Below are positions 26,652 to 32,973 of a DNA stretch of 32,973 nucleotides, one piece after another. The stretch lies in the NCBI GenBank assembly GCA_003030745.1, contig PYVG01000015.1:1-32973 (forward strand), given 5' to 3'. Each line of letters starts with the position of its first letter. Within the stretch, counting starts at the first letter, position 1. Source of the stretch: Pseudidiomarina aestuarii. GTDB taxonomy: Bacteria; Pseudomonadota; Gammaproteobacteria; Enterobacterales; Alteromonadaceae. Below the pieces are notes generated by a model. The model saw only the letters and a program-made list of their open reading frames with translations. It did no database searches and had not been told where the DNA came from. The translations under genes and the position numbers were made by a program.

Positions 26652-27510
26652 GAATCAGCTCCAAATACAATTCAGGCCAGCGATTGGTATCGTGGTACTG
26701 CATTGCAGTAAAGAAACCGACTGGGCGCCAAGCATAGCCCTCAGCATGCGCACAGGTATTGATACTGTGTAAGCCCACTTGCTGACTATTACGAGTACCT
26801 AACCGCCAACGCCCGTCACTCTGCGGTACGCCAAGTTGTTGCCAACTCGAAACGGCATCGCGCCATGGCAGCTCAGCCCAAAGCGTTTGTAATTCAAGCG
26901 CCGACAACACTTCTCTCTCGGTCACGACCACATTTAAACTATTGCCACTGTAACGCCCTGCACAAAAGTTCTGCGCAAGACTTGGACTCATTGCATATTC
27001 ATCCACTAATCCGAGCCAATGGCCAATTTCATGGGCCATCAGCATGACATCAGCTCGCTCTGGCAGCATCAGTACTCGCGGATCCACGCTGGCAATAAAG
27101 CTTCCACGAAACACAATGTGTTGTGAGGCTGCTTCACTAGGTAACAACGGTAAAGTACAGCGTTGGCGCTGACGAGCCCCTTCAATATCACAGTCTAATT
27201 CTAGTGTCGGATAGCGTTTCACTTGCAGGCACGGCGTAAACTCGGACAAGGGATGGTTTTGCCAATCCTGTAACAGCTCAGCATAGAAATGGTCATCCGC
27301 CTCATGGGGCGGAATCCATATCTGAATTGGATTCGAACAGGAAGACTCCACATACGATGCTAATGGATCGAGGAGCGGTGCAGGCAACCATTGTTGGTGC
27401 CACTCCGTTCGGTCAAACGGCAATTGCCATGGCGGCTGTGTGGACGCAGCAAGTGCTGGGGCAACCCACATAAAACAAAGCGCAGTAATAAAACGCTGCA
27501 AGCAGGACAT
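26635..27510 (-). CDS. Secreted HExxH zinc metallopeptidase, function unknown
   Basis: 291 residues. A signal peptide (about 1-22, ending APALAA) directs export. The motif HEIGHWLGLVD (160-170) fits HExxHxxGxxD, with a Met-turn-like AMQY at 269-272, suggesting a metzincin-type zinc protease. Six cysteines in the mature part (58, 94, 107, 118, 183, 253) could form disulfides, as expected in the periplasm. I cannot place it in a named family. It starts 10 bp after the nlpI stop, so the two are probably cotranscribed. Proteolytic activity and substrate are inference. Confidence 0.75.
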   Translation of the reverse strand: MSCLQRFITALCFMWVAPALAASTQPPWQLPFDRTEWHQQWLPAPLLDPLASYVESSCSNPIQIWIPPHEADDHFYAELLQDWQNHPLSEFTPCLQVKRYPTLELDCDIEGARQRQRCTLPLLPSEAASQHIVFRGSFIASVDPRVLMLPERADVMLMAHEIGHWLGLVDEYAMSPSLAQNFCAGRYSGNSLNVVVTEREVLSALELQTLWAELPWRDAVSSWQQLGVPQSDGRWRLGTRNSQQVGLHSINTCAHAEGYAWRPVGFFTAMQYHDTNRWPELYLELIRRAQQ

Positions 27511-27520
27511 CAGAATAGGC

Positions 27521-28438
27521 CTACGCAGAGGTTGAGGCAGACGAACGCTGACGTTTCAATTCAATAGCTCGTTGTGATCGTAAGATTTCAACTTCAGCAA
27601 ATCGGTGCTCGAGGAACATGAATACATTGGTGCCCATCGCTAAACGAAAATAGACCATCGCAGTAGCATGCTCGCCCTGCTGTTGTTTCAACTTGCCGAG
27701 ATAGAAATAGGTTTCGCACATTCGTTCGGCCATCGTCTCGTCAGCACCCAGATTGCGAGTCGCATACCGATCGATGAAATCTTGTTCTTTGACCACGCCG
27801 AGCATTAAATCAGTGAGCACCCAGCCCCATTCTGTCGTTCCATGACGCACACGATTCTGTGCGAGATGAGTACGCGCAGCCTCGATATCCACTTCGAGCT
27901 CGGCGAGATACAGCCAAATGGCTCGATAAGGATCTTCGGGTGCGCGATCATAAAACAACTTAAAATCATCGACCGCTAGGTCAAACCGCCCATCATAATA
28001 AGCTGTGACACCTCGATTAAGGTGCGCGTATGGATGTTCTGGGTCGAGTTCTAACGCCGCTTCTAGAGCTTCATACGCAAATTCAAACTCTTCAATTTGC
28101 GAGTAGTGAATACCCAAATAATTATAGGCATCGGCTAAGCGCGGGTCATAATCGAGGGCATGGTTGAAATCAATCCGTGCTAGGGCTAACAAGCCCAGCG
28201 CATCGTGTAATGAGCCACGACGATAGAGTAATTGCGCTTTATTTTCCGCATCGAGCTCGAGATCATGTGCCAACACTTCATTGAGCTTGGCAATTTCAAG
28301 TTGATACCGAATATCGGCTTGCTGCGGCGTGACCACCATCAAGTTTGCAAGAATTTTCGACTGTTCGCTGGTTGGTGCCAAAGCACACCCTTGCAGTAAT
28401 GCTAGAACACCGAGCAACCAGCCCCACTGACTTCGCAT
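27521..28438 (-). CDS. nlpI: Lipoprotein NlpI (TPR adaptor)
   Basis: Outer-membrane-anchored TPR lipoprotein; in E. coli it delivers the hydrolase MepS to protease Prc and scaffolds peptidoglycan enzymes. 305 residues. Signal peptide with lipobox LQGC (Cys18), then helical TPR repeats from about 65 to 200 (YRRGSLHDALGL, AYNYLGIHYSQ, AHLNRGVTAYYDGR). AAGGA lies upstream of the ATG. Downstream of pnp, as in E. coli, but separated by the pnp terminator. Confidence 0.92.
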   Translation of the reverse strand: MRSQWGWLLGVLALLQGCALAPTSEQSKILANLMVVTPQQADIRYQLEIAKLNEVLAHDLELDAENKAQLLYRRGSLHDALGLLALARIDFNHALDYDPRLADAYNYLGIHYSQIEEFEFAYEALEAALELDPEHPYAHLNRGVTAYYDGRFDLAVDDFKLFYDRAPEDPYRAIWLYLAELEVDIEAARTHLAQNRVRHGTTEWGWVLTDLMLGVVKEQDFIDRYATRNLGADETMAERMCETYFYLGKLKQQQGEHATAMVYFRLAMGTNVFMFLEHRFAEVEILRSQRAIELKRQRSSASTSA

Positions 28439-28486
28439 GCGTGTTTCCTTTTCATTGTCGTCTCGCCATCATAACGCAAGCGGCCC

Positions 28487-28517
28487 CAAAAAAGAAAAGG
28501 AGCCAGCGGCTCCTTTT
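28487..28517 (-). terminator. Rho-independent terminator of pnp
   Basis: A 10-bp stem AAAAGGAGCC/GGCTCCTTTT with a 3-nt loop is followed, on the minus strand, by CTTTTTTGG. It lies 24 bp beyond the pnp stop and before the nlpI start. Confidence 0.88.
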
Positions 28518-28541
28518 CAAACTTTTTGTAAGCAAAGACAA

Positions 28542-30683
28542 TTATTCGTCGTCAGCTTGCTCGGTTGGCGCTTCCGCAGCTGGAGCTGGTTCCGCTGCTG
28601 GCTTATCAGCAACTTCTTTCATGCTCAAACGGACACGACCTTGACGGTCAATTTCTAATACCTTAACCGGCACTGTATCACCAACTTTCAGATACTCATT
28701 CACATCATTCACGCGCTCTTCAGCGATTTGTGAAATGTGAACCAAGCCATCTTTACCCGGTAAAATAGTCACAAATGCGCCGAAATCGACGATGCGAGCC
28801 ACTTTACCCTGGTAGATACGACCAACTTCGACATCAGCGGTAATTTCTTCGATACGCGCAATGGCAGCGTCAGCAGACGCTTGGTCCGTTGCAGCGATGC
28901 GAACAGTACCGTCATCGTTGATTTCGATATTGGTGTTGGTTGATTCAGTCAGTTCACGAATGACCGCACCACCTTTACCAATCACGTCACGAATCTTGTC
29001 AGGGTTGATTTTCATGGTGTGATAGCGTGGCGCATAGTTCGATAACTCAGTGCGTGCACCAGAAATCGCTTCGTCCATCACTTTCAAAATGTGTAAGCGA
29101 GCGGCTTTCGCTTGCTCCAACGCTTTTTCCATGATTTCACGAGTAATACCGTCAATTTTGATGTCCATCTGCAATGCAGTGACACCATCAACGCTACCCG
29201 CTACTTTAAAGTCCATGTCACCTAAGTGATCTTCGTCACCCAAGATGTCCGATAGTACAACGTATTCGTCGCCTTCTTTCACCAAGCCCATGGCAATACC
29301 AGCAACCGATGCTTTAATCGGAACACCAGCATCCATCAACGCTAACGAGGCACCACAAACAGAAGCCATAGAGCTAGAGCCGTTTGATTCAGTGATCTCA
29401 GATACCACGCGAATGGTGTACGGGAATTCTTCTTGTGATGGCATAACCGCTTGCACACCGCGCTTCGCTAATCGGCCATGGCCAATTTCACGACGTTTTG
29501 GTGAACCGACCATACCGGTTTCGCCAACACAGTACGGAGGGAAGTTATAATGCATCATAAAGCGGCTATTGGCGCTGCCTGCAATGTCATCAATAATTTG
29601 TGCATCACGCTCAGTACCTAAAGTAGCCGTGACTAACGCTTGCGTTTCACCACGGGTGAATACTGCAGAACCGTGTACGCGTGGTAACAAACCTGTCGCA
29701 ATGTGCAATGCACGAACCATATCAACATCACGACCATCAATACGCTTCTCGCCAGCAATAATGCGGCGGCGTACGACTTCACTTTCTAGGCCATGGAAAA
29801 TGTCGCCGATTTCTTTCGCTGACAAGGTTTCATCAGCGGCAGTCAGTTGCTCAATGACGCTTGCTTTCAATTCTGAAATTTTCGCGTAACGCTCTGCCTT
29901 CTCAGTGATCAAATAAGCATCACCGATGCCCGCTTCTGACACTTCACGAACTTTCGCAATCAACGCATCGTTTTTCGCTGGAGCAGTCCATTCCCACTTC
30001 GGTTTGCCAGCTTCAGCAGCAAACTCGTTGATAGCGGTGATCACGCCTTGCATTTGCTCGTGACCGTAAACGACCGCGCCTAACATGGCGTCTTCGCTCA
30101 ACATCTCAGCTTCTGATTCAACCATCAATACGGCACCGGCAGTACCAGCAACCACTAAATCAAGTTTCGAGACTTCCAACTCATCGCGAGTCGGGTTTAA
30201 GACATACTCACCATCCACAACACCCACACGTGCAGCACCGATTGGACCTGCAAACGGCACGCCGGAAATAGCTAATGCTGCAGACGTACCAATCAAGGCA
30301 ACGATGTCTGGAGATACTTGTGGATTGACCGAGATAACCGTCGCTACAACCTGAACTTCGTTGTTGAAGCCTTCAGGGAACAGTGGACGGATTGGACGGT
30401 CGATGAGACGACAAGTCAGTGTTTCGTTTTCTGATGGGCGGCCTTCACGTTTGAAAAAGCCACCTGGAATTTTACCCGCAGCGTAGGTACGCTCTTGATA
30501 ATTCACGGTTAAAGGGAAAAAGTCTTGGCCTTCTTTAGCCTCTTTTTTAGCAACCACTGTCACTAGTACAGTAGTGTCATCCATACTGGCCAAAACTGCG
30601 CCAGTTGCTTGGCGCGCCATCGCACCAGTTTCTAATGTTACGGTATGCTGACCGTATTGGAATTGCTTCGTAATCGGATTCAC
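28542..30683 (-). CDS. pnp: Polynucleotide phosphorylase
   Basis: 3'-5' phosphorolytic exoribonuclease and degradosome component. 713 residues (711 in E. coli). Start is GTG at 30683 with AGGA about nine bases upstream. Two RNase PH domains (about 5-140 and 310-540, including [10 protein letters not shown] and [26 protein letters not shown]), a KH domain with IGKGGAVI (about 560) and an S1 domain (about 620-690) are seen. The acidic tail is rich in Ala, Pro and Glu. Confidence 0.98.
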   Translation of the reverse strand: MNPITKQFQYGQHTVTLETGAMARQATGAVLASMDDTTVLVTVVAKKEAKEGQDFFPLTVNYQERTYAAGKIPGGFFKREGRPSENETLTCRLIDRPIRPLFPEGFNNEVQVVATVISVNPQVSPDIVALIGTSAALAISGVPFAGPIGAARVGVVDGEYVLNPTRDELEVSKLDLVVAGTAGAVLMVESEAEMLSEDAMLGAVVYGHEQMQGVITAINEFAAEAGKPKWEWTAPAKNDALIAKVREVSEAGIGDAYLITEKAERYAKISELKASVIEQLTAADETLSAKEIGDIFHGLESEVVRRRIIAGEKRIDGRDVDMVRALHIATGLLPRVHGSAVFTRGETQALVTATLGTERDAQIIDDIAGSANSRFMMHYNFPPYCVGETGMVGSPKRREIGHGRLAKRGVQAVMPSQEEFPYTIRVVSEITESNGSSSMASVCGASLALMDAGVPIKASVAGIAMGLVKEGDEYVVLSDILGDEDHLGDMDFKVAGSVDGVTALQMDIKIDGITREIMEKALEQAKAARLHILKVMDEAISGARTELSNYAPRYHTMKINPDKIRDVIGKGGAVIRELTESTNTNIEINDDGTVRIAATDQASADAAIARIEEITADVEVGRIYQGKVARIVDFGAFVTILPGKDGLVHISQIAEERVNDVNEYLKVGDTVPVKVLEIDRQGRVRLSMKEVADKPAAEPAPAAEAPTEQADDE

Positions 30684-30756
30684 GTTTTAGTTTCCTTCAC
30701 TCTTCTCTTACTTATGATTTCTTACTTTCTGGTCAAATTTTACATATATCTTAAAG

Positions 30757-30786
30757 AAAAAAGGGGCCACAAAGGCCCCTTTTTTT
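30757..30786. terminator. Bidirectional terminator between rpsO and pnp
   Basis: A 12-bp perfect stem AAAAAAGGGGCC/GGCCCCTTTTTT with a 5-nt loop gives U-runs on both strands. On the minus strand it ends or attenuates rpsO transcription before pnp, matching the partial terminator known at this place in E. coli. Confidence 0.9.
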
Positions 30787-30795
30787 GAACAATGC

Positions 30796-31065
30796 TTAAC
30801 GACGGATTTTCAGTCGCTCAATCAGGCTTGCGTATCGCTGATTGCTTTTACGCTTCAGGTAGTCCAACAATTTACGACGTTGGCTAACCATGCGTAACAG
30901 ACCACGACGTGAGTGGTGATCTTTCGCGTGTTCTTTAAAGTGGCTCTGTAACTCGTTAATGTTCGCAGTCAGCAACGCTACTTGAACTTCTGGTGAACCA
31001 GTGTCGTTTTCGCCTTGACCAAATTCTTTAACGATTTCAGCTTTTTGTGCCGCAGTTAGTGACAT
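30796..31065 (-). CDS. rpsO: 30S ribosomal protein S15
   Basis: 89 residues, exactly the usual length. Contains [17 protein letters not shown] and [22 protein letters not shown], the 16S rRNA-binding helices. Strong AGGAG site upstream of ATG 31065. Own promoter at 31134-31162. The truB-rpsO-pnp order is conserved. Confidence 0.99.
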   Translation of the reverse strand: MSLTAAQKAEIVKEFGQGENDTGSPEVQVALLTANINELQSHFKEHAKDHHSRRGLLRMVSQRRKLLDYLKRKSNQRYASLIERLKIRR

Positions 31066-31133
31066 ATATTACTCCTGATAAATGAATATTGTCAGTGCCG
31101 ATCACTAATTCAGCACTAACCCAATCGCCGTGC

Positions 31134-31162
31134 ATTATACGGACTAACCTTGCTAAACGCAA
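31134..31162 (-). promoter_or_regulatory. rpsO promoter
   Basis: On the minus strand, TTGCGT (-35), 17-bp spacer and a perfect TATAAT (-10), then a GC-rich start region. It lies between the truB stop and rpsO, leaving a leader of about 60 nt in which S15 autoregulation could act. Confidence 0.75.
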
Positions 31163-31175
31163 TCACACGAAGTGC

Positions 31176-31915
31176 TTAAATCAATGGAATTCCGTTCAAA
31201 ACACGTTTCGGAATCACGTGTCCGTCACGATGCCAACCGATGCCAAGAAAACAACCATCTTCGTGCCGAACAATTCGCCAAAATTCAGTCTCTCCGACAG
31301 CTGTCTCAGCTGGCCAACGCGCCGGATTACCACTACAGAATTTGCCGACTTCGGCACCGCCAACACACAACGTCGGCAGCTGCTGAATCACACAATCATT
31401 GGGTTGCAACATAGCCTCAATAGCCGCGTAATCTGGCTCGGGTTCTTCGCGGTTCGGAGCCAGTGCAGCCAGATCGTCAATAGTCACCCAAGGACCTTCA
31501 ACACCCTCTATCCAAGTGCGATGTAAAGCGGCGACATGAGCACCACACCCGAGCCGTTGGCCGAGGTCATCAATCAAGGTTCGAATATAAGTGCCCTTAC
31601 TACAGGTGACTTCCAGTTTGAGCTGGTCGTTCGAAAAATCGAGAAATTGAATCGAGCGAATGTGAATAGTTCGCGTCTTACGCGGCACATCAATACCCAG
31701 TCGTGCGTAGTAATACAGCGGCCTGCCTTCGTACTTGAGTGCTGAGTACATTGACGGTGACTGACTCTGTTCACCTTCAAACTCAGGCAATAACGAACGA
31801 ATGGTGGCCTCATCAACGGTGACCGGTTGCTGCGATACCACCTCACCTTCCGCGTCACTGGTGGTCGTGCGAACACCAAGTTGAGCAGTTACTTGATAGG
31901 TTTTGTCGGCTTCAA
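31176..31915 (-). pseudogene. truB: tRNA pseudouridine-55 synthase TruB, C-terminal part (split)
   Basis: Codes for TruB from about residue 70 (EADKTYQV) to the end: PSMYSALKYEGRPLYYYAR, CSKGTYIRTLIDDLG and GCGAHVAALHR are family signatures. The catalytic Asp and N-terminus are missing; upstream of 31915 the frame runs into antisense infB. The missing part is at 32742-32973 on the plus strand. Joining the two at the shared 27 bp gives 314 residues, the E. coli TruB length. I treat the break as a rearrangement or assembly artefact, not necessarily a true pseudogene. Confidence 0.85.
31889..31915. repeat. 27-bp inverted repeat, copy 1 (junction)
   Basis: Exact reverse complement of the last 27 bases of the window (32947-32973); identity stops at 31916. 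The last 11 bases (31905-31915) also fit the infB reading frame (Val-Gly-Phe-Asn), so the joint has microhomology between truB antisense and infB sense. Confidence 0.95.
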
Positions 31916-32345
31916 CGTTCGTGCGGATGCCACTGCGAAACGCTTGATCGAGCAAGAAAACGTCGATTTGCGCTATTACAGTGTTATCTATGACCTGATT
32001 GATGAAGTGAAATTGGCGATGGGCGGCATGCTTGCCCCTGAGTTCAAGCAACAAATCATTGGCTTGGCCGAAGTTCGTGATGTCTTCAAATCACCGAAAA
32101 TTGGCGCGATTGCAGGTTGTATGGTGACCGAAGGTATCGTGAAGCGCTCAGCGCCGATTCGCGTCCTACGTGAGAACGTGGTGATATTCGAAGGCGAGCT
32201 GGATTCATTGCGCCGCTTCAAAGATGACGTTGCAGAAGTCCGTAACGGTATGGAGTGTGGTATCGGCGTGAAGAACTACAACGACGTCAAAGTGGGTGAC
32301 CAAATCGAAGTATTTGAAACCATCCAAGTCGAGCGGAGTCTGTAA
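31905..32345 (+). CDS. infB: Translation initiation factor IF-2, C-terminal fragment
   Basis: 146 residues from VGFNVRADA to the natural stop, covering the end of IF-2: [37 protein letters not shown] and the C2 domain ([15 protein letters not shown]) that binds fMet-tRNA. The GTPase domain and everything upstream are absent. Frame before 31905 is antisense truB. It is followed by rbfA in the usual order, but the strand is opposite to that of rpsO-pnp. Confidence 0.92.
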   Translation, partial: VGFNVRADATAKRLIEQENVDLRYYSVIYDLIDEVKLAMGGMLAPEFKQQIIGLAEVRDVFKSPKIGAIAGCMVTEGIVKRSAPIRVLRENVVIFEGELDSLRRFKDDVAEVRNGMECGIGVKNYNDVKVGDQIEVFETIQVERSL

Positions 32346-32351
32346 CCTACT

Positions 32352-32741
32352 ATGGGAAAAGACTTTAGTCGTACCGACCGCGTCGGACAGCAGTATCAGC
32401 GAGAAATCGCGATGATACTCCAACGAGAAATCAAAGACCCGCGGGTGAGCTTGGTCACGGTTTCCGCAGTTGAAGTATCGCGCGATCTCGCTTATGCCAA
32501 AGTATTTGTCACCTTCATGCAAGATGACGACAATGCGGTCAAAGCGGGCTTGAAAGTGCTGAATGAGGCCTCTGGTTTCATTCGGTCACTGCTGGGTAAG
32601 CGCGTACGTGCGCGGATTACTCCAGAACTGCGGTTTGTTCATGACCCATCGTTGAACGAGGGGATTCGCATGTCGCGGCTCGTTGATGAAGCGATTCGTA
32701 ATGACAAACAACGCTCAGGTTCGAAAGACGGAGACGAATAA
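32352..32741 (+). CDS. rbfA: Ribosome-binding factor A
   Basis: Late 30S maturation factor that binds 16S rRNA. 129 residues, KH-like fold; contains [22 protein letters not shown], typical of the N-terminal helix, and [15 protein letters not shown] near the end. It starts 6 bp after infB and ends directly before truB (TAAATG), as in the conserved infB-rbfA-truB operon. Confidence 0.95.
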   Translation: MGKDFSRTDRVGQQYQREIAMILQREIKDPRVSLVTVSAVEVSRDLAYAKVFVTFMQDDDNAVKAGLKVLNEASGFIRSLLGKRVRARITPELRFVHDPSLNEGIRMSRLVDEAIRNDKQRSGSKDGDE

Positions 32742-32973
32742 ATGGGACGAAGAAAGTCAGGCCGCGATGTGAGCGGTGTGATTTTGCTCGACAAACCATT
32801 GGCTGTAACCTCGAACGCCGCACTACAACAGGTGCGGCGTTTTTTTAATGCCAATAAAGCGGGTCATACTGGCGCTCTCGATCCACTGGCAACCGGTTTG
32901 TTGCCCTTGTGTTTTGGCGAGGCTACCAAGGTTTCTCACTTTGCTCTTGAAGCCGACAAAACCTATCAAGTAA
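32742..32973 (+). CDS. truB: tRNA pseudouridine-55 synthase TruB, N-terminal part, cut by window end
   Basis: 77 codons from ATG 32742. GVILLDKP and the catalytic motif [12 protein letters not shown] with Asp47 are present. The frame leaves the window after EADKTYQV, exactly where the minus-strand fragment at 31889-31915 carries the same bases. Together the two pieces make one complete TruB. Confidence 0.93.
   Translation, partial: MGRRKSGRDVSGVILLDKPLAVTSNAALQQVRRFFNANKAGHTGALDPLATGLLPLCFGEATKVSHFALEADKTYQV
32947..32973. repeat. 27-bp inverted repeat, copy 2 (window terminus)
   Basis: The final 27 bases, exact reverse complement of 31889-31915. The window ends on the last matching base. 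Confidence 0.95.

Noticed and set aside
30684..30756. Separate pnp promoter with TTGACC in the rpsO-pnp gap
   Set aside because: A TTGACC-like -35 exists on the minus strand but no acceptable -10 box lies 16-18 bp away; support too weak to list.
31827..31904. Upstream extension of the plus-strand infB frame
   Set aside because: This stretch is antisense truB; IF-2 similarity starts at 31905.
31916..32054. Upstream extension of the minus-strand truB frame
   Set aside because: These residues are the antisense of infB and have no TruB similarity; the frame is open by chance across the joint.
31889..32973. Site-specific invertible switch (phase variation) based on the 27-bp inverted repeats
   Set aside because: One orientation destroys infB, no recombinase gene is nearby, and the repeat is coding sequence of truB. 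Only 11 bp match the infB frame. An artefact explains the data more simply.

Overview
The window is chromosomal DNA from a gammaproteobacterium. Gene content, protein motifs and gene order follow the Escherichia coli ubiF-tRNA-miaB-ybeZ-ybeY-ybeX-lnt-leuS-lptE-holA-nadD-rsfS-rlmH-mrdA-mrdB-rlpA-dacA-ybeD-lipB-lipA region. The DUF486 and EamA genes, mltB, the D-amino-acid aminotransferase gene and the MAPEG gene lie among this core. Roughly balanced base composition and marine-type accessory genes suggest an Alteromonadales-like organism, perhaps Idiomarinaceae. That placement is inference.

Layout. 1-590: truncated periplasmic cupredoxin gene (minus). 710-2829: fumC and a short-chain dehydrogenase (plus), separated by a heptamer-based hairpin. 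2912-3422: a four-gene tRNA operon (Met-Leu-Gln-Leu) with a clear promoter and terminator. 3483-4989: ubiF and a DUF486 membrane protein (minus). 5016-5882: EamA transporter. 5973-11356: miaB-phoH-ybeY-corC-lnt, tightly packed. 11406-16511: small membrane protein, leuS, lptE, holA, nadD. 16575-22227: rsfS, rlmH, mrdA, mrdB, mltB, rlpA (ribosome silencing plus the elongation and cell-wall machinery). 22304-26611: dacA, D-amino-acid aminotransferase, ybeD, lipB, lipA, MAPEG. 26635-31175: on the minus strand, rpsO-pnp-nlpI followed by a secreted HExxH metallopeptidase.

The genes serve tRNA supply and modification (tRNAs, miaB), ribosome maturation (ybeY, rsfS, rlmH, rbfA, truB), envelope assembly (lnt, lptE, mrdA, mrdB, mltB, rlpA, dacA), cofactor synthesis (ubiF, nadD, lipB, lipA) and RNA turnover (pnp).

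The right end is anomalous. The conserved operon infB-rbfA-truB-rpsO-pnp should run continuously on the minus strand. Instead truB is split: its C-terminal part is on the minus strand, then the sequence switches to plus-strand infB (3' end), rbfA and the truB 5' end. The two truB pieces share exactly 27 bp as an inverted repeat (31889-31915 and 32947-32973), and the second copy is the last base of the window. This looks like a fold-back or assembly chimera, although a real inversion cannot be excluded from sequence alone.

I see no CRISPR array, prophage, insertion sequence or recognisable defence system. The best candidates for undescribed biology are the metallopeptidase coupled to nlpI, the 64-residue membrane protein before leuS, and the heptamer and palindromic intergenic elements.
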